Source: an uncultured Acidimicrobiales bacterium (GTDB lineage: Bacteria; Actinomycetota; Acidimicrobiia; Acidimicrobiales; SHLQ01). From it: DNA of 64,000 nt. The stretch lies in NCBI GenBank assembly GCA_938015295.1, contig CALLQB010000004.1:62001-126000 (forward strand), read 5' to 3'. Below, piece by piece: positions 35,942 to 44,233 of the stretch. A program made the position numbers and the translations under genes. Within the stretch, counting starts at the first letter, position 1. The number at the start of each line of letters is the position of its first letter. Below the pieces are notes generated by a model. That model saw only the letters and a list, made by a program, of their open reading frames with translations. It searched no databases and had not been told where the DNA came from.

Positions 35942-36766
35942 CTAGGCCGTATCGATGTCGCCACCTGCGGGGCGAGGATGGCTGGGGCGAGGACGAATGG
36001 TAAGGACGTGGCAACCCCAGTCGCCGAGCTGCAGAGAGTTTTCTTGAAAGGGTAGTGGGTCGGTCGCGAGCATTCCGGTGAGGATCAGTACCCGGTTGGT
36101 GCACGTGCGGAGTTCATCGAGATGCTCGAGGAGCACCGGGCGAGCCATGTTGGCGACGACGATATCGAATGTCGACGCGAGGTCGTGAAGGCGGGTTGCC
36201 GAGGCCTCGATGGCCTCGGGAGCCAGTCCGTTTGCTGCCGCGTTGAGCTGTGTCTGTTTGACCGCTTCGAGGTCGATGTCAATTGCGCGAATGGTCGTTG
36301 CGCCGAGCTTTGCTGCTGCGATTGCGAGGACGCCCGACCCGCAGCCGACGTCGAGGACGGAGTCGTCGGGTCGGAGGTGCGTGCGCAAGGCTTCGAGGGC
36401 GAGTTGTGTGGTGGGGTGGCCGCCGTGTCCAAACGTGGTACCGGGGTCGACGATGAGTTCGATGTGGCCTGTTGTCGGAGAAACCGGACTGTCAGGACCG
36501 TCGAGGTTGAGCCAGGGTGGTCGGATGACAAACTGGTCGTGAGTGGTAACCGTTGCGTACGTGTCCCAACTCGACAGGGGCGCAACAGGCGTAATCGTCC
36601 AGGTGAGATTGGCCGGTAATGCCGCAGCAGCCGCCTCGGCGGTGGTGAGGTCGTCAAAGCCCACTCGGCAATCGTGGTCTCGCTCTTCAATCCCGGTCGC
36701 GCCAGATACCCACATATTGTCCATAATTGCCGGGTCATCTGTCGATATGGTCAAAAGATACGTCAT
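35942..36766 (-). CDS. prmA: Ribosomal protein L11 methyltransferase family (PrmA)
   Basis: 274 residues from ATG 36766. PrmA hallmarks are the distinctive segment VDPGTTFGHGGHPTTQLALE before the SAM site LDVGCGSGVLAIAAAKLG, and the NxARP-type active loop DIVVANMARPVLLEHLDEL. It trimethylates ribosomal protein L11 in the cytoplasm. The N-terminal substrate domain is shorter than in Escherichia coli. It is divergent from the ECF sigma factor by 61 bp. Confidence 0.88.
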   Translation of the reverse strand: MTYLLTISTDDPAIMDNMWVSGATGIEERDHDCRVGFDDLTTAEAAAAALPANLTWTITPVAPLSSWDTYATVTTHDQFVIRPPWLNLDGPDSPVSPTTGHIELIVDPGTTFGHGGHPTTQLALEALRTHLRPDDSVLDVGCGSGVLAIAAAKLGATTIRAIDIDLEAVKQTQLNAAANGLAPEAIEASATRLHDLASTFDIVVANMARPVLLEHLDELRTCTNRVLILTGMLATDPLPFQENSLQLGDWGCHVLTIRPRPSHPRPAGGDIDTA

Positions 36767-36790
36767 AGAGAACTTTCTTTGGGGCCATGT

Positions 36791-36816
36791 CAACCGACCT
36801 GGGTCCTCAATCGTAT
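36791..36816 (+). promoter_or_regulatory. ECF-type promoter motif upstream of the sigma gene
   Basis: CAACC at 36791-36795 and CGTAT at 36812-36816 are separated by 16 bp, the arrangement of many ECF sigma promoters. The sigma gene starts at 36828. This suggests autoregulation, which is inference. Confidence 0.5.
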
Positions 36817-36827
36817 GTATAGGTGGA

Positions 36828-37343
36828 ATGGCAACAAGCGCTGACGTCGAGTTTGCTGAATTTTTCGATAGCACGTACGCAAAAGCCGTGCGAGTGGCTC
36901 GCCGGATCACCGGAGATGCGCAGCTGGCGGAGGACTTGGCCGCCGAAGGGCTCGCGCGCGCCTACGCCCGGTGGCCGCAACTCCGCCGAACCGAAACCGC
37001 CGAGGCCTGGACCCTGCGAGTCGTGGTCAACCTATCGATCGATGCTGGACGGAAACGCAAAGTGCAGCTGGCCTCGGTCGACTCGATCGATCATGCGGAC
37101 TCGATCGCCATCCGCATGGCGTTGATCGAGTCGCTGCGCCAATTGCCCAAACGGCAACGCCATGTGGTTGCACTTCGCTATCTGGCCGATCTGCCCGAAC
37201 GCGAGGTTGCCGAAACACTGGGTGTATCCCAAGGAAGCGTGAAGACCCATCTGCATCGAGCGATGCGTAAGTTGAAGATCGACCTCGACGCACAGATGGA
37301 TCTCGCCAACATCGATGGGGAGGCAGCTCTTGGCACCGACTAG
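36828..37343 (+). CDS. ECF-type RNA polymerase sigma-70 factor
   Basis: 171 residues from ATG 36828, preceded by AGGTGG. Region 2 is FAEFFDSTYAKAVRVARRIT and AEDLAAEGLARAYARWPQLR; region 4 is LRQLPKRQRHVVALRYLADL then EVAETLGVSQGSVKTHLHRA. There is no region 1 or 3, as expected for ECF factors. Its gene overlaps the start of a single-pass, Thr/Pro-rich membrane protein, which sits where an anti-sigma factor is usually encoded. Confidence 0.92.
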   Translation: MATSADVEFAEFFDSTYAKAVRVARRITGDAQLAEDLAAEGLARAYARWPQLRRTETAEAWTLRVVVNLSIDAGRKRKVQLASVDSIDHADSIAIRMALIESLRQLPKRQRHVVALRYLADLPEREVAETLGVSQGSVKTHLHRAMRKLKIDLDAQMDLANIDGEAALGTD

Positions 37344-37992
37344 TTCTCCCGGACGCGACGAGATTCTCCGAAGCGTCATCGCTCGGGGCCGTGTGCTTCG
37401 ACGCCTCTACGCTGCGGCGTTGGTTGGCAGCATGGTGCTGGTGGCAACCATCGTGGTAGTCGCCATGTCGGTGTTTGGTGGCGAGACGCCGATACCGCAA
37501 ACGGTTTCGCCGACGACGCTTCCTCCAGAAACGACTTCGACTTCTACCACCTTGTCGCCAACGACAGCTGCCCCAACCACGACCGTGGCACCCAGCACCG
37601 TAGCGCCGACCACCATCACGACAACGACCACTACAGCGGCATCACCACCCACCCGCACACCGGTTCCGACACCCCCGGCAACGACAACGTCGTCCACCAC
37701 CACGGTTCCGGCAACGACCGCTGCCCCAACGACGATCACCACAACTACCGCTGCGCCGACCACTACCGCTGCACCGGCAACGACCGCTGCCCCAACGACG
37801 ACCACCACAACTACCGCTGCACCGGCAACGACCACCTCGACCACCACCTCGAGCACGACGGTGCCTTCTGAAACGACGGTGCCTTCTGAGACAACGGTGC
37901 CTGAAACGACGGTGCCGCCTGAAACCACCGTCTCGCCAACGTCTTCAACCAGCAGCACCACAACGACGACGGTGGCGAAAAAGACGAAGTAA
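37330..37992 (+). CDS. Single-pass membrane protein with mucin-like Thr/Pro-rich ectodomain
   Basis: About 220 residues from TTG 37330, which has GGGGAGG six bases upstream; ATG 37315 is in frame. The first 25 residues are basic and cytoplasmic. YAAALVGSMVLVATIVVVAM is the only membrane helix. The rest is almost only Thr, Pro, Ala, Ser and Val, with units such as AAPTTTAAP and PSETTVPSETTVPETT, ending VAKKTK. No zinc-binding anti-sigma motif is present. Overlap with the sigma gene suggests coupled expression and a possible anti-sigma or cell-surface sensor role, which is inference. Confidence 0.75.
   Translation: MAPTSSPGRDEILRSVIARGRVLRRLYAAALVGSMVLVATIVVVAMSVFGGETPIPQTVSPTTLPPETTSTSTTLSPTTAAPTTTVAPSTVAPTTITTTTTTAASPPTRTPVPTPPATTTSSTTTVPATTAAPTTITTTTAAPTTTAAPATTAAPTTTTTTTAAPATTTSTTTSSTTVPSETTVPSETTVPETTVPPETTVSPTSSTSSTTTTTVAKKTK
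37708..37820 (+). repeat. 66-bp-period repeat inside the Thr-rich coding region
   Basis: The 47-bp stretch at 37708-37754 returns at 37774-37820 with one base different (GATCACC versus GACCACC). The sequence between adds simple Thr/Pro codons. It shows recent expansion of the ectodomain by slippage or unequal recombination. Confidence 0.7.
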
Positions 37993-38115
37993 CACGGATC
38001 TTTCACAGAGCGCGGCGGATCCCGCGCAGGGGCAGGTCGCCCGGATCACCTTCCCGCCGGTGGTTCGGTGCGACCAGCCCTGCCGGCATCGCTGACCCGC
38101 CAGCTTGCGGTAGAC
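37993..38115. other. Convergent intergenic region without clear signal
   Basis: 123 bp between the end of the Thr-rich gene and the end of the amidohydrolase gene. It is G+C-rich with a poor inverted repeat (GGTCGC / GCGACC) and no T tract. I see no gene and no convincing terminator. Confidence 0.4.
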
Positions 38116-38970
38116 CTACGGCAGGTTAAACACCCGTTGGGCGTTGGTTCGCAGAAACTTCGGCCACACCTCGTCGCGCAGCGGCACGTTATCGAGCTCG
38201 GCGAAAATCCGCGAAAGCTGCAAACCCATCGGGTAGTAGCCGGCGTACATCACCTTGTCGGCACCCCGACTGTTGGCGTACGCAACGATCTCCTCCGGGT
38301 AATGTTTCGGAGCAAACGCCGAGGTCATGTACGACAGGCCGGGCCACTTCAGCATCAATTTGATGGCAAGTGCTTGCCAAGGCTCAGCGCCATGGCGCAT
38401 CACCAACTGCAGCTCGGGAAAGTCGTAACAGACGTCATCGAAGTGCCGAACATGTTGCACCTCGGCCGGAAAGCGGGGACCGGGCACCCCAGCGTTGGCG
38501 ACCAACGGAAGGCCGAGCTCGACCGCCAACGCATGAAACGGATAGAGCATCGGGTCGGCGATCGACTGAAGCGGCATCAAACCTGCTTGGAAAACGCCAA
38601 GAGCAACCAAACCAAGGTCGGCGTGTTGTTGGCGAAGTCGTCGCACCTCCTCGGCGCCACCGTTTGCATCGATGGCACCGATCAGGTGCACACGTTCCGG
38701 GTGAAGTTTCTTCGCGGTGATCGCCACGTCATCCACCGAGAACATGCCCTGCTCCACACCAAACTCGTCCATCGCAGCGACTGTCGTCGCGATGGCTTCG
38801 AGATCGTCGCTCGATTCGCCCGGCAGATCGCTGAACAGAAACCCGGCCGGCATCTCGAGCGATTCGCTACCTTCATCTTTCAGCCCAGCGAACTTGTACG
38901 AAGACCGACGCTCAGGCGACGGGAAGCCAATCATGAGGTCGATCGTGCCAACATCATTTGGTCGAGGCAT
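38116..38970 (-). CDS. Amidohydrolase family 2 protein (TIM barrel)
   Basis: About 284 residues from ATG 38970 (MPRPNDVGTIDLMIGFPSPE); ATG 38988 is also possible. The fold is like ACMSD: LGLPLVANAGVPGPRFPAEV, LQLVMRHGAEPWQALAIKLM, YMTSAFAPKHYPEEIVAYAN and DKVMYAGYYPMGLQLSRIFA. The first strand reads IDLMIGFP rather than the usual DxHxH metal motif, so metal binding is uncertain. It may act on an aromatic-derived carboxylate. It is divergent from an alpha/beta hydrolase by 27 bp. Confidence 0.8.
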   Translation of the reverse strand: MPRPNDVGTIDLMIGFPSPERRSSYKFAGLKDEGSESLEMPAGFLFSDLPGESSDDLEAIATTVAAMDEFGVEQGMFSVDDVAITAKKLHPERVHLIGAIDANGGAEEVRRLRQQHADLGLVALGVFQAGLMPLQSIADPMLYPFHALAVELGLPLVANAGVPGPRFPAEVQHVRHFDDVCYDFPELQLVMRHGAEPWQALAIKLMLKWPGLSYMTSAFAPKHYPEEIVAYANSRGADKVMYAGYYPMGLQLSRIFAELDNVPLRDEVWPKFLRTNAQRVFNLP

Positions 38971-38997
38971 GCGGCCGACGATAGACATAGCGACGCC

Positions 38998-39849
38998 ATG
39001 ATCCAAACAGCAACTTTCTCCGGAGCCGACGACAACACCCTCGTCGGCGATTGGCGAGGAGCTGTCGACGACCCGGGAATCGTCTTTCTCCACGGTGGCG
39101 GGCAGACCCGCCATAGCTGGGGCGGTTCAGCAAAAACATTGGCATCGGCCGGCTATCGCACGCTGAGCCTCGACCACCGGGGCCATGGCGAGAGCGACTG
39201 GGTAGCCAATGGCGACTACGGCCTCGACCGTTTTGCCCTCGACGCCCAAATCGTCACCCAGCAGTTCGCCGAACCGCCCGTGCTGGTCGGAGCGTCGCTT
39301 GGCGGCTTGACCGCAATGGTGCTTGAAGGAATCATCGCCCCCGGCTCCTGTGCTGCGGTCGTGCTCGTCGATATCGTCCCCGACATGGACCTCGAAGGGG
39401 TGCAACGCATCAAAGACTTCATGGCCGACCGGCTCGATGAAGGTTTCGTGTCGCTTGAGGAGGCTGCCGAGGCGGTCGCAGCGTATAACCCACACCGCAC
39501 AAAGGCGGTCGATCCCGAGGGGTTACGCAAGAACCTTCGCCTTGGCGAGGATGGTCGGTGGCGTTGGCACTGGGACCCCGAGTTCATGCGGCCAGCATTT
39601 CGCGACGTAGGACGGAGCGACTTCTACGATCTCGACCGCTTGCATGACGCTGTCGCCGCAATCGAGGTGCCGATACAACTAGTGCGGGGTCAGCTGAGCG
39701 ACATCGTCAGCGAAACCGGAGCAGCCGAGTTTCTCGCCCGGTTCCCACATGTCGAATTTGTCGACGTCTCCGATGCCAGCCACATGGTCGCCGGCGATCG
39801 CAACGACGTGTTCACCGACGCCGTCGTGCAATTTCTTACGAAGCTCTGA
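38998..39849 (+). CDS. Alpha/beta-fold hydrolase
   Basis: 283 residues from ATG 38998. IVFLHGGGQTRHSWGGSA supplies the oxyanion HGGG. The nucleophile elbow is VGASLGG with Ser as nucleophile. The acid and His are probably in LVRGQLSDIV and DASHMVAGDR. Lid-like insertions lie between. It could be an esterase, epoxide hydrolase-like enzyme or C-C hydrolase. Its neighbours, an amidohydrolase and a Rieske oxygenase, suggest a role in aromatic or ester catabolism. Confidence 0.88.
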   Translation: MIQTATFSGADDNTLVGDWRGAVDDPGIVFLHGGGQTRHSWGGSAKTLASAGYRTLSLDHRGHGESDWVANGDYGLDRFALDAQIVTQQFAEPPVLVGASLGGLTAMVLEGIIAPGSCAAVVLVDIVPDMDLEGVQRIKDFMADRLDEGFVSLEEAAEAVAAYNPHRTKAVDPEGLRKNLRLGEDGRWRWHWDPEFMRPAFRDVGRSDFYDLDRLHDAVAAIEVPIQLVRGQLSDIVSETGAAEFLARFPHVEFVDVSDASHMVAGDRNDVFTDAVVQFLTKL

Positions 39850-39869
39850 CGACCCAGACCGCTGGCATG

Positions 39870-39885
39870 ACAGCTGTGCAGCTGT
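39870..39885. promoter_or_regulatory. Inverted repeat upstream of the Rieske gene
   Basis: ACAGCTG, spacer TG, CAGCTGT: a perfect 7-bp inverted repeat 76 bp before the Rieske start, in the gap after the hydrolase. It could be an operator for a regulator encoded elsewhere. Confidence 0.45.
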
Positions 39886-39961
39886 GGGTGAGTTGAGTAA
39901 GGTCTGCCAAGGCACGCCAAACCGGGGGAACCGTGAACTTCGCATCGACCGAGTCCGCATC

Positions 39962-41170
39962 ATGAGCCGCGACCTCCTGGTACAGATGGGGCGGCGAACG
40001 TTGGCCCATGCCAAGGCCGGGACAACACCCCAGGCCGACGACGTAGTGAAAATTCCATCGACCACTTACTACGACCCCGATCGGTGGAAGTTGGAGATGG
40101 ACCTGGTGTTCCGCCGGGTGCCTCTGGTGCTTGGTTTGAGCGCCGAGCTTCCCGACGCTGGGTCGTACCGGGCGCTCACCGTTGCTGGTGTCCCCATTCT
40201 TCTCTCCCGTGGCAGCGACGGCGTGGTTCGATCATTTGTCAACATGTGCAGCCACCGCGGCGCCATCATCGTGGAAGAAGGCAACGGCAAGGCTCGCCGT
40301 TTCCCCTGCCCGTACCATGCCTGGACCTATGACCCCGAGGGCACCCTGGTGGGCATTCGCGGCAAGGAAATGTTTGGCGATGTGGACATCGACACCCACG
40401 GCCTCACTCGCCTGGCTTGCGAAGAGCGAGCGGGACTCATCTTCGGCACTATTACCCCGGGCAACCCGTTACACCTCGACGAATTCCTCTGCGGCTACGA
40501 CGAACTGCTGGCACATCACGATTTCGGCAGCTGCTATTTCATGGGGCGGCAAACGCTGACCGGCCCCAATTGGAAGGTGGCTTTCGATGGTTACATCGAT
40601 CAGTACCACCTGCCGGTTCTGCACCGGAAGGGTTTTGGCGAGCAATACTGCGACCGGGCGGTCTACGACGCCTGGGGTCCGCACCAACGCATGAGCCCAC
40701 CGGATCAGCGTTTTTTGGCGCTGGCCGATGTGCCTGAACAAGACTGGGACACGCGCGTCCTGCTGGGTGGCATCTGGACCATCTTCCCGCACGTATCGGT
40801 GGCAATGTTCAAGGTCGGCGAGAACGACGCACCGATGTACATGCTGTCGCAACTGCTACCCGGCGACACCCCCGATACCTCCATCACCATCCAGAACTTC
40901 CTGTCCATCGATGAACCGGACGCCGCATTGATGGCTGCGATCGAGGACAAGAAGGACTTCCTTATGCAGGTGGTGCGCGACGAGGATTACTCCACCGGAA
41001 ACGGTATTCAGCAGGCGGTGAAGACCGGAGCGAAGGAGCATTTCCTTTACGGCCGCAATGAGTTGGGCGGCCAACGGTTCCACCGCTGGGTCACACAGTT
41101 GGTGGAAGCCGAAAATCAGGATGACTATCTCGCGTTGTTGCGAAGTGGAGAAGTGCTCTTCCAGCCGTGA
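39962..41170 (+). CDS. Rieske non-heme iron oxygenase, large subunit
   Basis: 402 residues from ATG 39962. The Rieske ligands are C96 and H98 in NMCSHRGAII and C116 and H119 in FPCPYHAWTYD. The catalytic domain has the two His of the 2-His-1-carboxylate site in YIDQYHLPVLHRKGF. It is of the ring-hydroxylating or O/N-demethylating class; no ferredoxin or reductase partner is encoded next to it, so electrons must come from elsewhere. It converges on a membrane protein gene. Confidence 0.92.
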   Translation: MSRDLLVQMGRRTLAHAKAGTTPQADDVVKIPSTTYYDPDRWKLEMDLVFRRVPLVLGLSAELPDAGSYRALTVAGVPILLSRGSDGVVRSFVNMCSHRGAIIVEEGNGKARRFPCPYHAWTYDPEGTLVGIRGKEMFGDVDIDTHGLTRLACEERAGLIFGTITPGNPLHLDEFLCGYDELLAHHDFGSCYFMGRQTLTGPNWKVAFDGYIDQYHLPVLHRKGFGEQYCDRAVYDAWGPHQRMSPPDQRFLALADVPEQDWDTRVLLGGIWTIFPHVSVAMFKVGENDAPMYMLSQLLPGDTPDTSITIQNFLSIDEPDAALMAAIEDKKDFLMQVVRDEDYSTGNGIQQAVKTGAKEHFLYGRNELGGQRFHRWVTQLVEAENQDDYLALLRSGEVLFQP

Positions 41171-41211
41171 TTCTGGCTAGGTGTTATCGGCCAGGAGGAG
41201 TGCGGCCAGCG

Positions 41212-41790
41212 TCAGGCGTCGACCGGGTCGGGCCAGAAGAATCGGGTGACGATCGCCGCCCCGAGCGCTCCGCCGGTGCTCGAGAGCAGCAGGTCGCCAA
41301 CGGTGTCTTCGTAGGTCAAGCCCAACCCGGCGGTGCCCAACTCTTGCACGAGGAATTCGGCTGCTTCCCACCAGATGATGGCGAGCCCACCCAGACCCCA
41401 ACCGAGCGCCCAGGCGTTGAGTCGGCCAACGGTGCCCAAGCGGGACACGGCGAGGGTGATACCAGCGATCAACAGCACCCAGTTGAAGAAGTGCAGCACG
41501 TCGTCGGTGGCGTCGAAGTTGTTGTAGAAGTTGAGAGCGTTGCCGAGCGTGTCACACAGAAACGGCGCTATGACAAGCGCATCGACCAGGTACGGGTACG
41601 GCGGATGGCTGCCCCGCTTCTTCCAAACCAGTGGCACGACGGCCATCGGTGCCAGGTAGAACGGCGCCCGGAACGCCATTCCCTTGCCTTCGAACTGCGG
41701 CAGGTTCGGAAACGCAACGCTGAACGCAATTGCTACGACTAGGGCGATACGTACGGCCCACAGAATCCGCTTTTTTGTCTCAAGTGCCAT
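41212..41790 (-). CDS. DUF2238-like (YjdF) membrane protein
   Basis: 192 residues from ATG 41790. About five hydrophobic spans are visible. Conserved polar residues occur within them: NFDATDDVLHFFNWVLLIAG, AIIWWEAAEFLVQELG and YEDTVGDLLLSSTGGALGA, a pattern I associate with the DUF2238/YjdF membrane family. The function is unknown. Its start is 4 bp after the guanine deaminase stop on the same strand. Confidence 0.7.
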   Translation of the reverse strand: MALETKKRILWAVRIALVVAIAFSVAFPNLPQFEGKGMAFRAPFYLAPMAVVPLVWKKRGSHPPYPYLVDALVIAPFLCDTLGNALNFYNNFDATDDVLHFFNWVLLIAGITLAVSRLGTVGRLNAWALGWGLGGLAIIWWEAAEFLVQELGTAGLGLTYEDTVGDLLLSSTGGALGAAIVTRFFWPDPVDA

Positions 41791-41794
41791 TCGG

Positions 41795-43099
41795 TCACCG
41801 CCTTTTGACATCTCCATCGACCCAAACCCGTGAGATATCAGCTTCGTTGGCCATCCGAACGATCTTCTCGAAGATGCGAACCGGAGAGTCGACTTCGGCC
41901 CATACGCCGATCCGTTCGGTCGTGACTTCGATGGCGTCGAACCGGCGACCCACCTCAAGTAACCCGATTGGCTGGTTCAGAACTGCTGCACCGCCCATGG
42001 TCGCCAGCCAGAATCCGGCGAGCGCGTCGATGCGCGAACCAGCGACGCCACGCTGTGCTGCTTCGATATTCGCGTCGACACCGTCTTCGAGTAGTCGTGA
42101 CGCGTTCACTGCCTGTGCGGCGTTCGCGAACAACGACGGACTCGGACCCCCAGCGATGTCGGTGCCGAGACCCACGTTGACGCCAGCATCGAGGGCTCGT
42201 CGAGCGGCGAACACCGCGTTGCCGAAGTAGACGTTCGAGAGCGGGCAGTGCGCAACGCCCGAGTGGCGGTGAGCAAGTCGGTGCAGGTCGTTGGTGGTCA
42301 GATGCCCAGCGTGGGCGAGCACGGTCGACGTTTGCAGAAGCCCGAAGCGGTCGAGCGCTTCAGCGTCGGTGGCACCGAACCGGTCGAGAACATAGCCATG
42401 TTCCCAGTCGCTCTCGGAACAATGCGTTTGCACAAGTGTTCCGGTGTCGGCCGCCAGCTGACCCAAACCGGTCAGCATCTCGTCGGTGCAGGCCGGGATG
42501 AACCGTGGAGTGACGATCGGTGCGACCAGCGGACTGCCAAGGCCATTGATACTTTCAATCGACTCGGCGGATGCTTCGAGTCCGGCCTCAGTCGTCGCGT
42601 CGCGGTACCACTCTGGTGTGCCGTCGGGATGATCCATCGCAACGCGCCCAACGAACGCCCGCTGGCCATGGCGAACACAGGCCTCGGCCAGCGCGGTTGT
42701 CGCTGGACCATGTACTGAGCCGTAGTACACCGCAGTGGTCGTGCCGTTGGCCAGCAGTCTCGGAACCATCGAGTCCCACACATCGATCGCAAAAGAAAGG
42801 TCGCTGTATTTGGCTTCGAGAGGAAAGGTGTACGCAAAGAGCCACTCTTCGAGCGGAAGGTCATAGCCGGTGCCCACCTGAGGCCACTGCGGTGCGTGGA
42901 TGTGCAGATCGATCAACCCGGGCATCAGTACCGAACCGGGCTCAACGACGTGATCGACGGTGCCGGCAAACGAGGCTGCCGGTGCGATCGCGGTAATTAC
43001 GCCGTCTTCGACCGTGATGAGTACGTCGTTGAGAACCTCGAACTGGTCGATGGCCGGCGCCTGCATCACGGTTGCCTGGACGGTCGTTGACCTACTCAT
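41795..43099 (-). CDS. Guanine deaminase-type amidohydrolase
   Basis: 434 residues from ATG 43099. The metal site is in PGLIDLHIHAPQ (H66, H68). Guanine deaminase-type substrate motifs are QTHCSESDWEHGYVLDRFGA, VLAHAGHLTTNDLHRL and GLGTDIAGGPSPSLF, the last holding the catalytic Asp. It would convert guanine to xanthine and ammonia, but related chlorohydrolases share these motifs. Likely cotranscribed with the downstream membrane gene. Confidence 0.85.
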   Translation of the reverse strand: MSRSTTVQATVMQAPAIDQFEVLNDVLITVEDGVITAIAPAASFAGTVDHVVEPGSVLMPGLIDLHIHAPQWPQVGTGYDLPLEEWLFAYTFPLEAKYSDLSFAIDVWDSMVPRLLANGTTTAVYYGSVHGPATTALAEACVRHGQRAFVGRVAMDHPDGTPEWYRDATTEAGLEASAESIESINGLGSPLVAPIVTPRFIPACTDEMLTGLGQLAADTGTLVQTHCSESDWEHGYVLDRFGATDAEALDRFGLLQTSTVLAHAGHLTTNDLHRLAHRHSGVAHCPLSNVYFGNAVFAARRALDAGVNVGLGTDIAGGPSPSLFANAAQAVNASRLLEDGVDANIEAAQRGVAGSRIDALAGFWLATMGGAAVLNQPIGLLEVGRRFDAIEVTTERIGVWAEVDSPVRIFEKIVRMANEADISRVWVDGDVKRR

Positions 43100-43130
43100 G
43101 CGTCGTTCACGGGCGTAGTCTAAACCGGCC

Positions 43131-43634
43131 ATGGATGAACCATTTCGCACTCGCCCATTTCGAATCTGCTTTGTGTGTCTCGGAAATATCTGTCGATCGC
43201 CGACCGCCGAGGGCGTCATGAAACATCTTGTCGCCGAATCCGGAGCGCATATCGAGGTCGAGAGCGCCGGAACCGCTGGCTATCACACAGGAGGATCGCC
43301 TGATCCTCGCAGCGCCGAAGAGGCGCTGCGACACGGAATCGATATCAGCGAGCAACGCAGTCGGCAGTTTCACGTCGGCGACTTCGCGTTCTTCGATCTC
43401 GTCATCGCCATGGACGAGTCAAATATGGCCGACCTGATCGACCTGGCTCCCGACGAAGCGGCCGTCAGCCGCATTCGTCGCCTGCGCGAGTTCGATCCTG
43501 CCATCGAACAGGCGACCGCATCCTCGGCTGACCTTGATGTTCCTGACCCGTATTACGAAGACGGGTTCGATGGCGTCTACGAGATGATCAAGCGAAGCTG
43601 TGCTGCTCTGCTCGAAAGTATCGAGCCCGGCTAG
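43131..43634 (+). CDS. Low-molecular-weight protein-tyrosine phosphatase
   Basis: 167 residues from ATG 43131. The P-loop CLGNICRS is the CX5R motif with C16 and R22. The general acid Asp lies in DVPDPYYEDG, a canonical DPYY. MDESN and the remaining helices fit the family. It dephosphorylates tyrosine residues or arginine residues; the target is unknown. Divergent from guanine deaminase, convergent with a methyltransferase. Confidence 0.93.
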   Translation: MDEPFRTRPFRICFVCLGNICRSPTAEGVMKHLVAESGAHIEVESAGTAGYHTGGSPDPRSAEEALRHGIDISEQRSRQFHVGDFAFFDLVIAMDESNMADLIDLAPDEAAVSRIRRLREFDPAIEQATASSADLDVPDPYYEDGFDGVYEMIKRSCAALLESIEPG

Positions 43635-43639
43635 CAGGG

Positions 43640-44233
43640 CTAGAGCCGGCGGGCGATCACCAGGTACTGATCGCCGTCATGAAGCGATTCGAGTTCCCAC
43701 GGCAACGAGGTCAGCAGCGCTTCGATAATGGGTGGAGCGATGACGCTGGTGTCGGGGTCGTCGCCGTGACGCCCGCAGAGGGCTTGGCGGCTGATGGGAT
43801 GAAAGAGTCCCAACCGGGCGCCAGGTTTGCTGATGCGAGCCAGTTCGAGGAGCGCCATCGACGGATCGGGTAGATGGGGGAGGAGGCCGGCAGCAAGAAT
43901 CGCGTCGAAGGTGGCAGCGGGGAACCCCATATTTGCGACGTCGCCAACGAATAACGACGCGTCGTTGTCGCGCCCGAGTCGTCGCGCTTCGGCGATCATT
44001 TCGGGTGTTGCATCGAAACCCACAACCTTTCCCGACGGCCCGACGAGGCGTCGCATTTGCGGGAGCACCCGGCCGGTTCCGCAGCCGGCGTCGAGAACGA
44101 CGTGGCCGGCTGCAACCCGAAGCTCGTCGACCGCTGAGGCGAAGAGCGGGTCGTCGTCGGGGAAGCGGTCTTCCCAACCAAACGCACGGCTAGCAAAAAA
44201 CTCCTGAGACTCTGCGAGATCGCGAACCGGCAT
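43640..44233 (-). CDS. Class I SAM-dependent methyltransferase
   Basis: 197 residues from ATG 44233. The SAM site is HVVLDAGCGTGRVLPQMRRL, followed by KVVGFDATPEMIAEARRLG, VGDVANMGFPAATFDAILAA and LLELARISKPGARLGLFHP. It resembles ubiquinone or small-molecule methyltransferases. The acceptor is unknown. Confidence 0.88.
   Translation of the reverse strand: MPVRDLAESQEFFASRAFGWEDRFPDDDPLFASAVDELRVAAGHVVLDAGCGTGRVLPQMRRLVGPSGKVVGFDATPEMIAEARRLGRDNDASLFVGDVANMGFPAATFDAILAAGLLPHLPDPSMALLELARISKPGARLGLFHPISRQALCGRHGDDPDTSVIAPPIIEALLTSLPWELESLHDGDQYLVIARRL

Noticed and set aside
37407-38006. Val/Gly-rich minus-strand frame opposite the Thr-rich gene
   Set aside because: It arises from the complement of ACC/ACG Thr codons; the plus-strand frame is coupled to the sigma gene and has a membrane helix.
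38068-38997. Long upstream extension of the alpha/beta hydrolase frame
   Set aside because: It runs antisense through the amidohydrolase gene; the hydrolase fold begins at ATG 38998.
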